From positions 11,367,616 through 11,431,615 of the forward strand of contig CM028333.1 in assembly GCA_016647705.1 (NCBI GenBank): a DNA stretch of 64,000 nucleotides, written 5' to 3'. The first letter of the stretch is position 1. The number at the start of each line of letters is the position of its first letter. This stretch comes from Eucommia ulmoides. Its lineage: Eukaryota > Streptophyta > Magnoliopsida > Garryales > Eucommiaceae. The position numbers and the translations under genes were made by a program. Positions 32,561-43,407 of this stretch are shown here, piece by piece. The notes beneath the pieces are model-generated. The model was not told where the DNA came from, ran no database searches, and saw nothing but the letters and a program-made list of their open reading frames with translations.

Positions 32561-35500
32561 TTTAAGAGTCATACCTAGCACCGGTATAGATAGCTACGCT
32601 TATTGGCAACAATCTGTTCTAGATAATATCGACCAGGTCCTAATTATTGGTATGTTAAAGTCTTTAAATGATGTTGTTTTTAAGCTTTACTGTTGGAGAC
32701 CTGGCGCTTAGAGCACTTGAACGACCTTATGACTTACTCAACTCTAGGAAGATCCTGTTAGATCCTGGCAAGGTCAATTTTCTAATGACATTCTACTATA
32801 TCCCGATGCTTTGTAGGAATGGGTAAGGGCTATTGTCAAGAAAATATTCACGTGTTGTCAAGTTATTGTCTAACTTCTGAGCTGGTTGAAGCCACTATTA
32901 GAGGCGGGCAATGGCATGGTGACTTGTGAGGTAATTGACTAGGTTACATATTCGAGGATTGCCTGTTAGCCTACTAGAGCTTTCAAATAAGGTGCATGTG
33001 TGCAAGTATTACGTTGATAATGGCCTATCGATGCAAAATGATATGTAGGATTCCAAATGTTCTTGTTGAAATTGATAACTAATTTTCCTCATATTTATGC
33101 AAGTTAAGTATGCCTAAGTGAATCGTGATGCATGGTATTTGTGTAGTATTTCAATACTAACTTATGTATTGTATGATTTTATGAAGTCCAAATATTTTAT
33201 TTAGAATGTTTTCTTAGGGAATGCATCGTCTATCTAAAGATGCTAGTCTTTTATGGAAAGATTCTTTGTTTTTTTCTTTGCACTAGGTACCTTTAGTTAT
33301 TAGCCATATCCCTTAATTGTTTCCATATTGTCTTTGATATTTAAGTTTATCGGTGTTTCTGAGAGGCTTTTGGCTTATTTTCTCCTTCTTGCATTGCAAC
33401 TGAAATTCTGATAAGGATTTCTCATCGAACATATTTTGGGTTTCGGTTACAAGATGGAAATGTTTGGATAGGAATGGTGGAAATTTATTTCAAGTTGATT
33501 TGTTGAGCTCGGGATATATCAGAATGGGAACATCTAGATCGAAACAGAGATCACTGTTAGTCTAGCTCGGGCTTTGAATGACTTTTGGATGAATTTTGGG
33601 AAAGGGTTCAAGTCAATGGCCTACTGAACAAGGATTCTTCTTTTCTTTTCCTCTAATTTCCTAAGTTCATTTCTAATGTTTTAGGCATTATACCTATAGG
33701 CGCCATGTATATTTCCCTTTTTATTTTTATGAAAGATTATTTTAGTTAAAGTATACTCAGGTAATCATACTTAAATATTCCATCATCTCAGTTATTGTTG
33801 CGATTTTTCCATTGGATTAATTTAGATTATGATAGATATGATTTCAATAGTAATTTAAACCAAATATCCGTAGTTATTAGTTTAAAGACGTTGTCTAGTT
33901 CAATTCCATCAAGTTTTGATAATTGATCATTTTTGGGATAGTTATTTAGGTTACCTAGGTTGTTTATGTTACCCAGGGTTTCTTCGAGGGCTCCGATTCA
34001 TTTCTTTTGTCTTGAACTTGAAGGAAATTGAAATGGGCCTTCTCAGGATGACTTAAATGAGGGAGAAAAGAAACGATAGAGAAAAAGGTGTTAGTTAATG
34101 ACGACTAACAAGTGTTGATTTATCCTGGCAGTGTTGAGAGAATCATCATTTTTATTATTATTATTATTTTATTTTTTATTATTTTTTTCTTTTCTTTTTT
34201 TTTTTTCTTTTACTTAGAAGCTACGGGCTCATACTTCCATATAATCCATGTAGTGAGATTTAGGTATTGATCCTAGTCCAGTTGGCCCAAGTCACTAGGT
34301 GTTGAAACACCCATACGACTTAAGACTCGAATTATATAGATAGCGTGATTCACTGGATTGTCATCATGTGACCACTCAGTGTTTAAAAACTTTTTGACAC
34401 CAGTCTTTATTATTATTATTTTCTTCACACGTACTTTCCTGATTTTTTACATTTTGAAGAGTAAGGTAGATTGAGTCGATCTCGAGGTCTTCATTGATTT
34501 TACCCCTATCCCAAATACTTTTCATTTATTGGCCCTTATCCAGTAAAGTCTTTTTGTCTTCTTCTAACTTGATTTTTTTCTTCTTTGGTCTTGCAGATTT
34601 CTAAGGATTTTTTTTGATAGAATCTTTTAATTTTCCCGAAACACGACCTTAACTACTTGCTTTGCCCTTACAAAGAGTTTATGGTCACCTGACCTCTCTC
34701 AATAACTTTCTTAGGGCGAGGCTGGGTTCTAAGGTTACTTTCCTCTTTTCAAGGTTCCTTAAGAATGATATCAACCAAAGGTCTCTCTTTCAATATTCCA
34801 AAATCTTCTTGATAGGTATGTTGGCTACAATTCTCCTTGGTTTTCTTCACAACTCCCGAGTTGGAACATATATAATGATTCCACATTAGGGTTCTTAGGC
34901 TATCGTTCTAACTTTATCTGATTTTATTGTCAATATCTCACCATTGTCTAGTTGAACCAAGACATTTCTTTTAATATTTTCCTTGATGGTCTAATTTAAT
35001 ATTGAAATTATATTTTCAAAAATTTTGATTATTCGCGGTGTGTGAATTACGACAAACAAATTAATTTATGAAAGTTGGAGTATAAAGACCTGAGTTGACC
35101 TTAGATAAAATAAGCTCGTATTTATTGATACATAGATCTAGTACATAGGCATACAAGATAATACTTAAATCATTATAAGAGACTTAATAAGTTAAGGTAA
35201 ATGTAGAGATAGATATGGTATACTTTTCTCTTTTCTCTGAATAGTGAGGCTGGGTTCATTCGGCTCAGGGCTTGCCATAGAAAGGTAGTATTTTGCAACA
35301 TAGAAATCTTGGAGTTGTTTTGGCTACTTTTGGCAAAGGGAAGGATCAAGTTAATTTATGATCTTGATAAAGGATCTTGAATGGATTTTTAGCAAAAGTT
35401 ACCTAAAGCAGATTTTCTAGGTTTATTAAGTGATTAAAAACCTAGACCTCGACTAATAAACTTTTAAGGATGCAAATTATCCTATCTTTACACATAGTTG

Positions 35501-37193
35501 TATTCTTGACTAGGATGAATATGTCTATATGAATGGACAATTATATTCATGATGTATGTATGTAATCATAGGAAGACATAACTCTAGCAGGTAACTTTGA
35601 GATAAGTTCTGGACAAACTTCAACATGGATTTGGTCGCATGATTAGGGTAACTTGAAATTTTTTAGATTGTCCTCAACTTAGAAGTTATAGTCATCTAGG
35701 CTTGTGGAATGATTGACTTTTTATCCTTAAAATATGAATCATTACTCTTAGGACTTAATTATAGAATTTTATTCCTCAAAAAAATTATCATTGCTCCTAG
35801 GACTTAATGACATAATTTTCTTCCTAAAAAATAGATCATTGCTCCTATGACTGAATGATAGACTTGTCCTTTTCTTCCTCAAAAAATGGATCATTTTTTA
35901 TAGGACTTAATGACAGACTTGTCCCTTTATTCCTCAAAATATGGATTATTGTTTAATGAAAGGTGTCTAAATACCTTTGCATTTATGATATCTCTCTAAG
36001 GGTGGATCTATTTTGACAGTTTGACTGGCAAACCTTAGTTGGCTTCTTTTCAGATCAGGTTTTGACTTGCTTAAGGCGTTTTAGTTAAACCTTTAAAACA
36101 AAATATATTCCTTATGGTGTATAATTCCTATTGTATAGGATTTATGAGAAAGAACACTAAGCTTAGGACGTGACATATAACTCCTATGGAAATATAACCC
36201 GATGTATTTTTATTATTGGATCGCACAGTCTTGATTCAACTGGGTGACGACATTTTCTTACATCTTGGTAAACTTGGCTCAGTTTTGTGTAATTGAAGTG
36301 GATTCCATCTTGTTTTATTAGTTGACGAACTTAGACGGCTTTGTTTAGCGAAGGCTATTTTTTTATAGATGACTTATTGAGGTAAGGTTTTTATGTACAT
36401 TATTCAAAAGGCAAAAGTATTCATGAATTATTGGAGTTAAGACCATGTTAAGTTATAACAGTTTTTCGCACTAAGCGTTGCATAAGAAAAATAGGAATTC
36501 CAAAACAACATATGTGTAAGCAATGTACATAAGGTAGAAATAAACATTTTCTCTCTCCAAGATAGTGTCCTAAGTAAATAGGGGTTTTGGGTACCATTCT
36601 ATCCTAGGCTCACTATATGTGGTTCATGGATCTTCTACTAACGCATCCTAGAAAGGTTTAATTCCCAAATCTTCAAACCTCCAGTGTCCTCCTAGGAGAA
36701 CATCCATCGTTGGTTGGTGATTCGATCGAGGCGAGTTTCGAAGCTGGATCCCAGAGGATAAACCACCTGGTTTTGCTTCTATTGACTCTTCTTTCTAGTC
36801 TTATAGGGTATCGAAACTTAGATCGACGTGACAAAATCCCAGGACTTTAGCCCTTACTGCCGACCTCCTATCTTTATGAGGTTAGTGGCTTTGGGTTTTT
36901 CTAATGATATTGAAGGAAAAGTGGTGCTCGTGCATTGGAAAGAGTTTATAGAAAGTAAATGCAAAAATTTAAATACAGTAAATTAAATGCAGTAAAATAA
37001 ATGATAGTAAGTAAATGAATGCGAAATATTAACAAAAAATATTAAAAAATTTGTTATCTATTGTTTTTTTTATTATATTTTATTTCATTTTTTTAGAGAA
37101 TTATTTATGTTTAAAAACCCGAATACATATTTCATGGATTGTATTTAATAGTGAAGATAGATTTAGGCTCCAACTAGGCTTGACCTTCAATAG
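32561..37193 (-). other. LARD interior without recognisable coding sequence
   Basis: I looked for RT (YVDD or FVDD), integrase, protease and chromodomain patterns on the minus strand and saw none. Open frames are short (for example 34662-34889 plus) and unremarkable. A T-rich run lies near 34141-34204 and a 58-bp repeat at 35700-35950. This would be the gag side of an intact element, so the coding part has been lost or decayed beyond reading by eye. Confidence 0.5.
35700..35950 (-). repeat. Tandem repeat of about 58 bp, four units
   Basis: Units share GGATCATTGCTCCTAGGACT, TTAATGACAGACTTG and TTTATTCCTCAAAA with substitutions. It is part of the LARD interior. Confidence 0.75.
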
Positions 37194-37211
37194 TCCCTAG
37201 CGGAGTCGCCA
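37194..37211 (-). other. Primer-binding site of the Tat-like LARD
   Basis: The minus strand reads TGGCGACTCCGCTAGGGA, two bases inside the 5' LTR end. I recognise this as the Tat/Ogre-type site, probably primed by an arginine tRNA. It is the main evidence for the element's lineage and strand. Confidence 0.85.
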
Positions 37212-38722
37212 GCTGATGCACCCTGAATTTTGAAAATCGAGGAGAAAGAGAAAAGACTTTTTCTTAAAATCCTTGAAAATACGTTCATTTTAGAAAATAA
37301 GTTTTCAAGGGCTTTTCTAAGCGTCAATTTTGAAAATGTTCCCTAGGCTAGGATTTATGGAGAAAAAAATAGAGTCGCCACTTAGCATTGAGTTAAATTG
37401 TGTATTAGGTCACCAGGATTTTTTAAAATAATTTTTTAATTTAAAATGGCTCAAATTTTGACTCGAAAATAGTTGGTCTTTACCAGATATTTCTTTTAAG
37501 TTTGGGTGTCGGTTATGATCGGGGAAGGTGTTCGGCACCCCCAAGACACCCGTCCAAATATTGTACCTAAGTCTAAATAGATTTTCACATTCAAATAATT
37601 CCAAGTAATTTCCTTCGGTTTTGTTTAACAAACTAATTCCCATTTTTTTTAATATTTTTGTCTTTTTATGCATTTTTATATAAGGAAACAAAACAAATTA
37701 CTTATTTAAAGTAGTAATAGATAAAGCAGATTAAATAAAAAATAGTTTGTTTATTTAGTTGACGAGCGAACCTACAAAGGTTACCAATGTATCTCTGTTT
37801 TCACAGGGAATCAATTCGAAACGTAATTCACCACTTAGATGAATGATTTTTATTTTATTTTTATTTTTATTTTTTTGGTTTATTTAAGACAAGATAAGAA
37901 CATAAATAGCACCAATGGTAAGTAAATATGCATGTTTGATTTTGTCAAGAACACTCCAATCAAACTTACCTGGTTAGGCAGGTTTAGTGTTAAGGTTTAT
38001 GTTATTAGTCCAAAGGGAAAGAAAATGTATCATATATGTGTCAGTCCTACTCATAACTAAGAAGACGAAAATATTTCCGAAGAAGGTGCACACTTATTCT
38101 CCAAAGAATTAAGATCCTCCATTTATTCTGAATTTTAGCCACAAGTGTCTAGACAGAGTAATATATAGGGTACTAGTCCACAAGCCTGAAACATAGGCCA
38201 GGCTATGATCTAGGCTATTGCAGTAAAGTAAATGTTTGTTTTTTGTAGTTAGTAGTTAGTAGTCCTTCGTTGGAAGTTTGTTTAAGGTTAATTGAAGTTC
38301 GGTTTCATATGTTCTTGATGGAGCCAAATATTCTATGCACAAATCATTTGTGTGCTTGATATTCTTGATATGAACTTTGATATTTACACTATGTATATGA
38401 TTTGAGCTTCTAAGAACTAACCAAATATACTATTGTACAAGCAATATAAATGTATTTAAATAAAAGCAAGGAGCAATGGTCATTCCTTAAGTGTTTTTCA
38501 TTCATTCTTCTTATTTGATCTTCTTGGTTCTTCTTAATTGTTCCTCAACAAATTTTTGAAATCTTGTTCCAAGAATCTCAAGAACACCACTTTGGAGTCT
38601 TTTTGGCAAGATTTGAGTGTGTTGAAATGGTAGTTTAAGAAATCCCAAGACCTAAGAGAGAATTTCAAGCCTAGAGATAGAAGGGATGTGTTCATGCCTT
38701 GTTTTGAATGAAAACAGATTGT

Positions 38723-38730
38723 TATTTATA
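38723..38730 (-). promoter_or_regulatory. TATA box of the LARD 5' LTR
   Basis: TATAAATA on minus. The same block sits at 26348-26355 in the 3' LTR with conserved flanks (the CGGGTACCCTGC region upstream on minus). It is the likely core promoter of the element. Confidence 0.55.
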
Positions 38731-40459
38731 AGCAGCGGGTACCCTGCGCATTGGGGAATACGCATGCTTCCCCAACCTGCTACTCATGGTGTGTTAGGCT
38801 AGCTAGGACCCTTTGATGTCATTTAATGCTAGGGTTAGAGCCTTGTGATGAAGATTTACTTAGATTTCTTAAGTAATCATTAGAATTGGTAATGATTACC
38901 GAATCTTGAAAATATCTAAGCCATTGTTGCTCATTTAATGCTTGATTTGATATTTTTCGGCTTGGTTTGCTGGGTAAGTACTAGTTACACTCGTTAATCT
39001 AGTTACTTATTTTAGAAAATATATTCTTTCATTAAATACCATTTAATATATACCTTGAATGTACTCATTAAATTCTATTCAAGAATTTAATGCCATGACA
39101 TGACATTGATTTGATATGTATTTAATGCATTGATAGGATGAGAATTGGTCCAGTTTGCTTTGTAACCATTAGTTACTTTCAAGTAACTAAGTTGCTTTTA
39201 AGATATTTTTGTGAAAATATAATCTTCATTTAAGGCATCCAGTGAATGGAGTCATTAATGGTTATTCAAGCATTGAATGCCGTGTTGTGACATTGACTTG
39301 ATGGGTCTTTAAATGCTTGATATGATGGAAATTGGTTTGGTTAGTTTTGTAACCGTTAGTTACTTTCAAGTAACTAAGTTTCCATCACGATATTTTGCTC
39401 GAAAAATATTTACAAGAACTCTTCATTAAATGCTCTCATTAATAAGGTATTAAATGTTTGATTAGACTGTGATTTGATAGGTCTTGAATACTTGTCATGA
39501 TGGCATTTGGTGTGGTTGGTTTTGAACCATGCCTTTGTGCATTAGTTACTTTGAGCAACTAAATTGTCATAGTGGATTCTTGGATTTAATCGAGGCTTTA
39601 GCTTGATTTTTTTGGAGATTAGTACTTTAAACAATAAATTTAAAGAAATATTTTGGTATCAAATAGACGAAATTGGTGATAGTAAGAGTTTCAAAAGTCA
39701 AAACGAAAGACAAATATAATTGGTGAAATTTTCTTAAGTTTAAAGGGTAGTAACCAATTTTTAGTTAGTTATAGTAAAAGTGATTTTCATGAAATATCAA
39801 CCTTTTAATATTGTTATTTTAGCACCCTCTTAATTTTAGAAATTTTGAGATATATCCGAAACTTTTACTTGTACTGAATTTAATCAATTTCACAATTTTT
39901 ATATTTTGGGGAAAAAAACCTTTTTGGTCCCTGAAAGATGACAAAAGTGTCCAATTGGCCCCTCAGATTTAAAACTCGACACATTTGATCTCAACATTTC
40001 AAAATCGTTCCAAATTGGTCCCTGAGGCAGATTCCGTTAAGTCAACTGACGGTCAACATTTCATTAAGGGTATTTTAGTCTTTTTATTCAAAGGGATTAA
40101 TTTGAGAAGTCATCTAAACTTCTAGAGGTCAAAATATTTTTTTCCTTTATTTATTTCATAACCTCTTCTTTGTCCCTACACCACCGAGCCAAACACCCTC
40201 CACCGCCGAACACCACCGCTGATTCTACCACGAAGCCAAACAACACAACACCACCACCAAATGACCACCACACGAACTAACACCCCCGCCTTCGCCAAAG
40301 TAGCTAAAACAGAAACATGGGAAACGGAAACAAAAACAGAAACTGAAATATGGGAAACAGAAGTAGAAACAGAAACATGGGAGCCGCCGCAAGCTTAAAC
40401 GACACCTTAACCTTCTTCGACTTTCCGTCAGTTGCTGCCCGATCAACCGCCGCATCTGG

Positions 40460-40765
40460 TTCGACTTTTCGAAATTGAACCTGAGGTTTCGAAACCCTTT
40501 CGAACGAAAACGAAATTGAAATCGAAAGATTTTGAAATCAACATTTTGATTTCGAAACCAAAAGCCTAGTTTCCATTTCGATTTCGTTTTCGAAATCGAA
40601 CCTACGGTTGGATTTCGATTTCAAAAACGAAATCGAAATCAATCGAAAACCTTTCGATTTCAAAAACCAAATCGAAATCAAAAGTTTTCGAAATCAATAT
40701 TTCGATTTCGAAATCGAAAGCCTAGTTTCCATTTCGAAATCGAAATCGTTTTTGATTTCGATGCT
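40460..40765. repeat. Block of alternating GAAATCGAAA / TTTCGATTTC words
   Basis: About 300 bp made almost entirely of GAAATCGAAA and its inverse TTTCGATTTC in mixed orientation, with a CCTAGTTTCCATTTCG unit repeated twice. It is strongly self-complementary. It forms the centre of the Mutator-like element. Confidence 0.85.
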
Positions 40766-40796
40766 AAGCAGACAACGAAGATGATGACAGTTGAAG

Positions 40797-40950
40797 CGAT
40801 GGAGGATAGAGAAGAAGCGGATGACGGCGACGGCGGACGGAGAAGAAGCAGACGAAGGCGATAGAGGATGTAGAAGAAGCAGACGACGGCGATGCAGGAT
40901 GGAGAAGAAGCAGACGATAGAGGATGACAAAGAAGAAGCAAGCGACGATG
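40797..40950. repeat. GA-rich minisatellite with AGAAGAAGCAGACGA core
   Basis: Four to five units of about 36-40 bp (GATGGAGAAGAAGCAGACGA type). Because the unit is purine-rich, several frames on both strands stay open for 75-113 codons. These are repeats, not genes. Confidence 0.85.
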
Positions 40951-41500
40951 GTAGAGGCGGTTGTGTGGTGGCGTGGTGGTGCTCGGTGGTGCAAAGAAAC
41001 GGCGGGTATGAAAAGCCAAAAAAAAAAGGAGAAAAAAAAAAAAGAAGAAAATGGTTTGGGAAAAAATATTTTGACCCCCTTAGTTTAACAATATATGCAA
41101 ATAGACCCCCACTAAATTAATAAGAATGAAATGACGCATGTACCCTTGGCCAAACGTCATGTGCTTGTCACGTGACTTTTTTCATCCAATTCTCCCAAAT
41201 TTTACTAACGGAACCCGACCCAAACCCGACCCAAGGGCCAATTTGGAACAATTTTGAAATGTTGAGATCAAATGTGTCGAGTTTCAAATCTTAGGGGCCA
41301 ATTGGACACTTTTGCCATCTTCCAGGGACCAAAAAGGTCTTTTTCCCTATATTTTTCTTTTGTTTTTTTAGCTTTTGTAGTATCGAATGTGATCTAAGAT
41401 CGAAATTCGTTGCCTTTACACCTCAGTATAAAATTTATCCGAACTTGTACTTAGATCAGATACTTAATTGGGCAGAATAAAATGCGGTGTCTACAAAACA

Positions 41501-41768
41501 TAGACATTAATAGTCACCATTTAACCATTTGATTTTTAGTATACCATTTTTTATAGTCTTCATCAAATTATACAAATTATACAGGTGGTTTAGTCTTGCC
41601 ATGAATACATAAGATCTTATCTCTTTCAATAATTTGCATTTCCATTAGCTTAGACCATATATCATAATTTGATTCAATAAGACTGATTCCTGCATTAAAA
41701 AAGCCTTGGGACTGAACTACAACCGAAAAGTATTTAATTCTAGCGGACTCAAAAGAACTTTCACTCAT
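41501..41768 (-). pseudogene. Copia B gag, N-terminal part
   Basis: The minus-strand open frame from 41768 shows the copia gag start pattern: a short leader, a GISLIESNYDIWSKLMEM motif, then an ERDKILCIHGKTKPP motif. It runs towards the insertion border at 41500 with one stop. The start codon at 41766-41768 is the first ATG in frame. The rest of gag lies at 24857-24260. The insertion split the gene at a point where the two halves remain in phase. Confidence 0.82.
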
Positions 41769-42407
41769 CGTTTTTTAAATAATAAAAAAAAAGGTTAAAT
41801 AGTAAAGCGAAACAATTATCTCAGTTTAAATAGTAAAGCAAAAAAAAAAAGTTTAGTCCGAAATGGACGGCAAACGGATCTCAGATCTGAGATCTAGCTG
41901 GACGGAGGGCGGCGACAACGAAGGTTTATGGAGGGCGAACAGATCTAAGATCTGAAGAGGGCAGCTGCAGTGTTGCAGCTGGAGACAGGGTTGCGGTGGC
42001 TGGATTTGCGACGGCGAGTCGGTGACAACAAGGCTACAAGCTTCGGTTCTGGAGGCGACGGAAATGAAGGCCTCTAATATAGATGGTGATGGCGTTCGCA
42101 ACGCCAATCTTGTACACATTTGTGGAGAGAGAAGATTTAGTCGGATCGATCTCAATTTCTCTCTCTAGAAATGATGGCGGTAAATGGGTGTGTAAGGCGG
42201 TTGTGGATCTTGGATGGCTTCGGTGGATCTTGAATGCCTCGAAGCGAATATTAAGTAATCGAAGAGTTAGGTTTTGAGATTAGATTTCTTTAGCAGGGTT
42301 CTGATTTGAGCTATACAGGTTTTTTATTCTGGTGGCTTCGATTCAAGCACATATGTGGGTTTGGTTTGGTGTTTTTTTTTCCCCTGAGATTGGACCGAAT
42401 TCAATTT
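41769..42407 (-). other. Copia B leader between PBS and gag
   Basis: About 640 bp between the PBS-like site and the gag start. It is unusually GC-rich for the window and contains a perfect 18-bp palindrome GATCTCAGATCTGAGATC at 41877-41894. Open frames on both strands (41853-42155 minus, 42083-42277 plus) show no known motif. It is likely a transcribed untranslated leader, possibly with captured sequence. Confidence 0.5.
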
Positions 42408-42420
42408 GGCTATGATATCA
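42408..42420 (-). other. Primer-binding site of copia B
   Basis: The minus strand reads TGATATCATAGCC, two mismatches from the initiator Met tRNA complement TGGTATCAGAGCC. It lies eight bases inside the presumed LTR end at 42429. Confidence 0.65.
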
Positions 42421-42428
42421 TCTTCAAT

Positions 42429-42468
42429 TGTATCTCTCTTTTATATTCTCTTGGTATCGTATAGAAGA

Positions 42469-42506
<38 letters not shown>

Positions 42507-42629
42507 CTTGATTCTAGATATAAATCTCTAGAATCAAGCTATACAGAAATCATATCCCCAATTACAGCCTTAATCAAATATTTTAAAATAGGAAGGTAGA
42601 AATTAATCTAATGTCAACTTTATTCAACA
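42429..42629 (-). repeat. 5' LTR of copia B, 201 bp
   Basis: On minus it starts TGTTGAATAAAGTTGACATT and ends GAGAGATACA, with TG...CA termini and a PBS nearby. It holds a long TA run (about 42471-42505) and a 12-bp inverted repeat CTTGATTCTAGA / TCTAGAATCAAG (42507-42518 and 42527-42538) around an AT loop. I recall a similar hairpin in Ale/Retrofit LTRs. No matching 3' LTR was found, so the boundaries rest on termini and PBS only. Confidence 0.62.
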
Positions 42630-43352
42630 TCTCTATCTCTATTTCATTCTTTATTCTATTTTTTTTTAATAAAAACAAAATAAAAATAAAAAAATATAAT
42701 TTTCTACATTTCCTGCAAAAATTTGATTATGAACATAATTTGATATATTTCGTTAAGTTAAGCAAAAAAAATAGAGGTGGTGGTGGTAGTTTGGCAGGAG
42801 CCAATTGATGGTGGCGGTTGTGGTTTGGGAGTAGGGTTGGCAATGATTTGATTTTGGGCTGATTTTACTAGAAACAAAAGCAAAAACCGTTTGGCATATG
42901 TCAAACTCAAACCCAAAACTACAACCAAAACCGATGTTTTTTTAGAAAACGATTCTAAAACCGAATCATTTAATTTTATGCAAAATCAAAATCAAAACTG
43001 CAATACTGCGAAACCATTAAGGTTATTCTATTTTATATAGAACCAAAACCAAAACCACTGTGGATCATCGTTTGCTATGTATAAAATAAAATATAATTAA
43101 ATACTAGAAGAAATTATGAAAACCATAAAATTAGCCTAATTAACCTAATAACGTATATCTATATAAAAAAACATGACGGACATAAGCCCTCTAGATACCT
43201 CTCAGTTGTTCTTTATCTCCCACATAAAGAGCGGTTTAGATTAATTCAAACAGTTAACATAAATATAAACTATATATTTATATTTTACTTTATCTAACTT
43301 ATACCTAATTGTCAAGAGAGAATATATTTTTTTGTATAATTGATGAGAGATA
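42630..43352. other. Unclassified AT-rich DNA; AACCAAAACC-rich stretch at 42829-43075
   Basis: The 42829 segment starts GTAGGGTTGGCAATGATTTG and continues with repeated AACCAAAACC words. This is a common plant repeat style ending in GGTTTGGTTT, loosely like 190-360. No right terminus or TSD was found. The remainder, from 43076, is AT-rich with no gene. Confidence 0.35.

Positions 43353-43402
<50 letters not shown>
43353..43402. repeat. TA then GA compound microsatellite
   Basis: About 11 TA units followed by about 14 GA units, at the left border of the AT-rich satellite. Confidence 0.95.

Positions 43403-43407
<5 letters not shown>

Larger units (their letters stand above)
39909..41347. mobile_element. 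Mutator-like non-autonomous element with about 113-bp TIRs, inside the LARD LTR
   Basis: The left end and the reverse complement of the right end share GGGAAAAA, CCTTTTTGGTCCCTG, GTGTCCAATTGGCCCCT and ACACATTTGATCTCAACATT in order (39909-40021 and 41234-41347). The flanks are TATATTTTG and TATATTTTT, eight of nine matching. The other LTR of the host element (near 27550) runs straight through this site, so it is the empty allele. A 9-bp duplication and long TIRs point to the Mutator superfamily. There is no transposase. The interior holds a dyad-rich block and a 39-bp-type GA-rich minisatellite. Confidence 0.88.
24858..41495 (-). mobile_element. Tat/Ogre-like Ty3/gypsy LARD, 16.6 kb, inserted in copia B gag
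   Basis: Two similar LTRs of 2846 bp (24858-27703) and 4282 bp (37214-41495; 2834 bp without a nested Mutator-like element) flank 9.5 kb. On minus, an 18-bp PBS TGGCGACTCCGCTAGGGA follows the 5' LTR, and a purine tract AAAGAGGGGGAGC precedes the 3' LTR. This PBS is the tRNA-Arg type I associate with the Tat/Ogre lineage. Flanking 5-mers (CGACA left, AAACA right) are a decayed duplication. The interior has no recognisable gag, RT, RNase H or integrase, only decayed sequence and several tandem repeats, so it is called a LARD. LTR identity is about 82-85% by eye over the first 300 bp, implying an old insertion. A fully decayed coding region cannot be excluded. Confidence 0.85.
37214..41495 (-). 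repeat. 5' LTR of the Tat-like LARD, carrying a Mutator-like insertion
   Basis: On plus it starts TGATGCACCCTGAATTTTG and ends GGTGTCTACA. Without 39909-41347 and one 9-bp duplicate it is about the same length as the 3' LTR. A TATTTATA at 38723-38730 marks the minus-strand TATA box, placed like the one in the other LTR. The other LTR serves as the empty site for the nested transposon. Confidence 0.88.
20995..42629 (-). mobile_element. Ty1/copia element B (minus strand), split by a 16.6-kb insertion
   Basis: Reading right to left: 5' LTR (42429-42629), PBS-like site (42408-42420), long leader, gag start (41768), then gag interrupted at 41501/24857. After the insertion come the rest of gag with a zinc knuckle, protease and pre-integrase, integrase, reverse transcriptase and RNase H ending near 21000. 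This is the standard copia order. Removing 24858-41495 and one 5-base duplicate puts the gag frame back in phase, which proves the two parts are one element. All domains carry stops. Gag and LTR look like the Ale/Retrofit group, tentatively. The 3' LTR was not found. Confidence 0.85.

Noticed and set aside
40678..41120. Several overlapping frames of 76-113 codons on both strands
   Set aside because: They follow from a purine-rich minisatellite and a GAAATCGAAA block inside a Mutator-like element.
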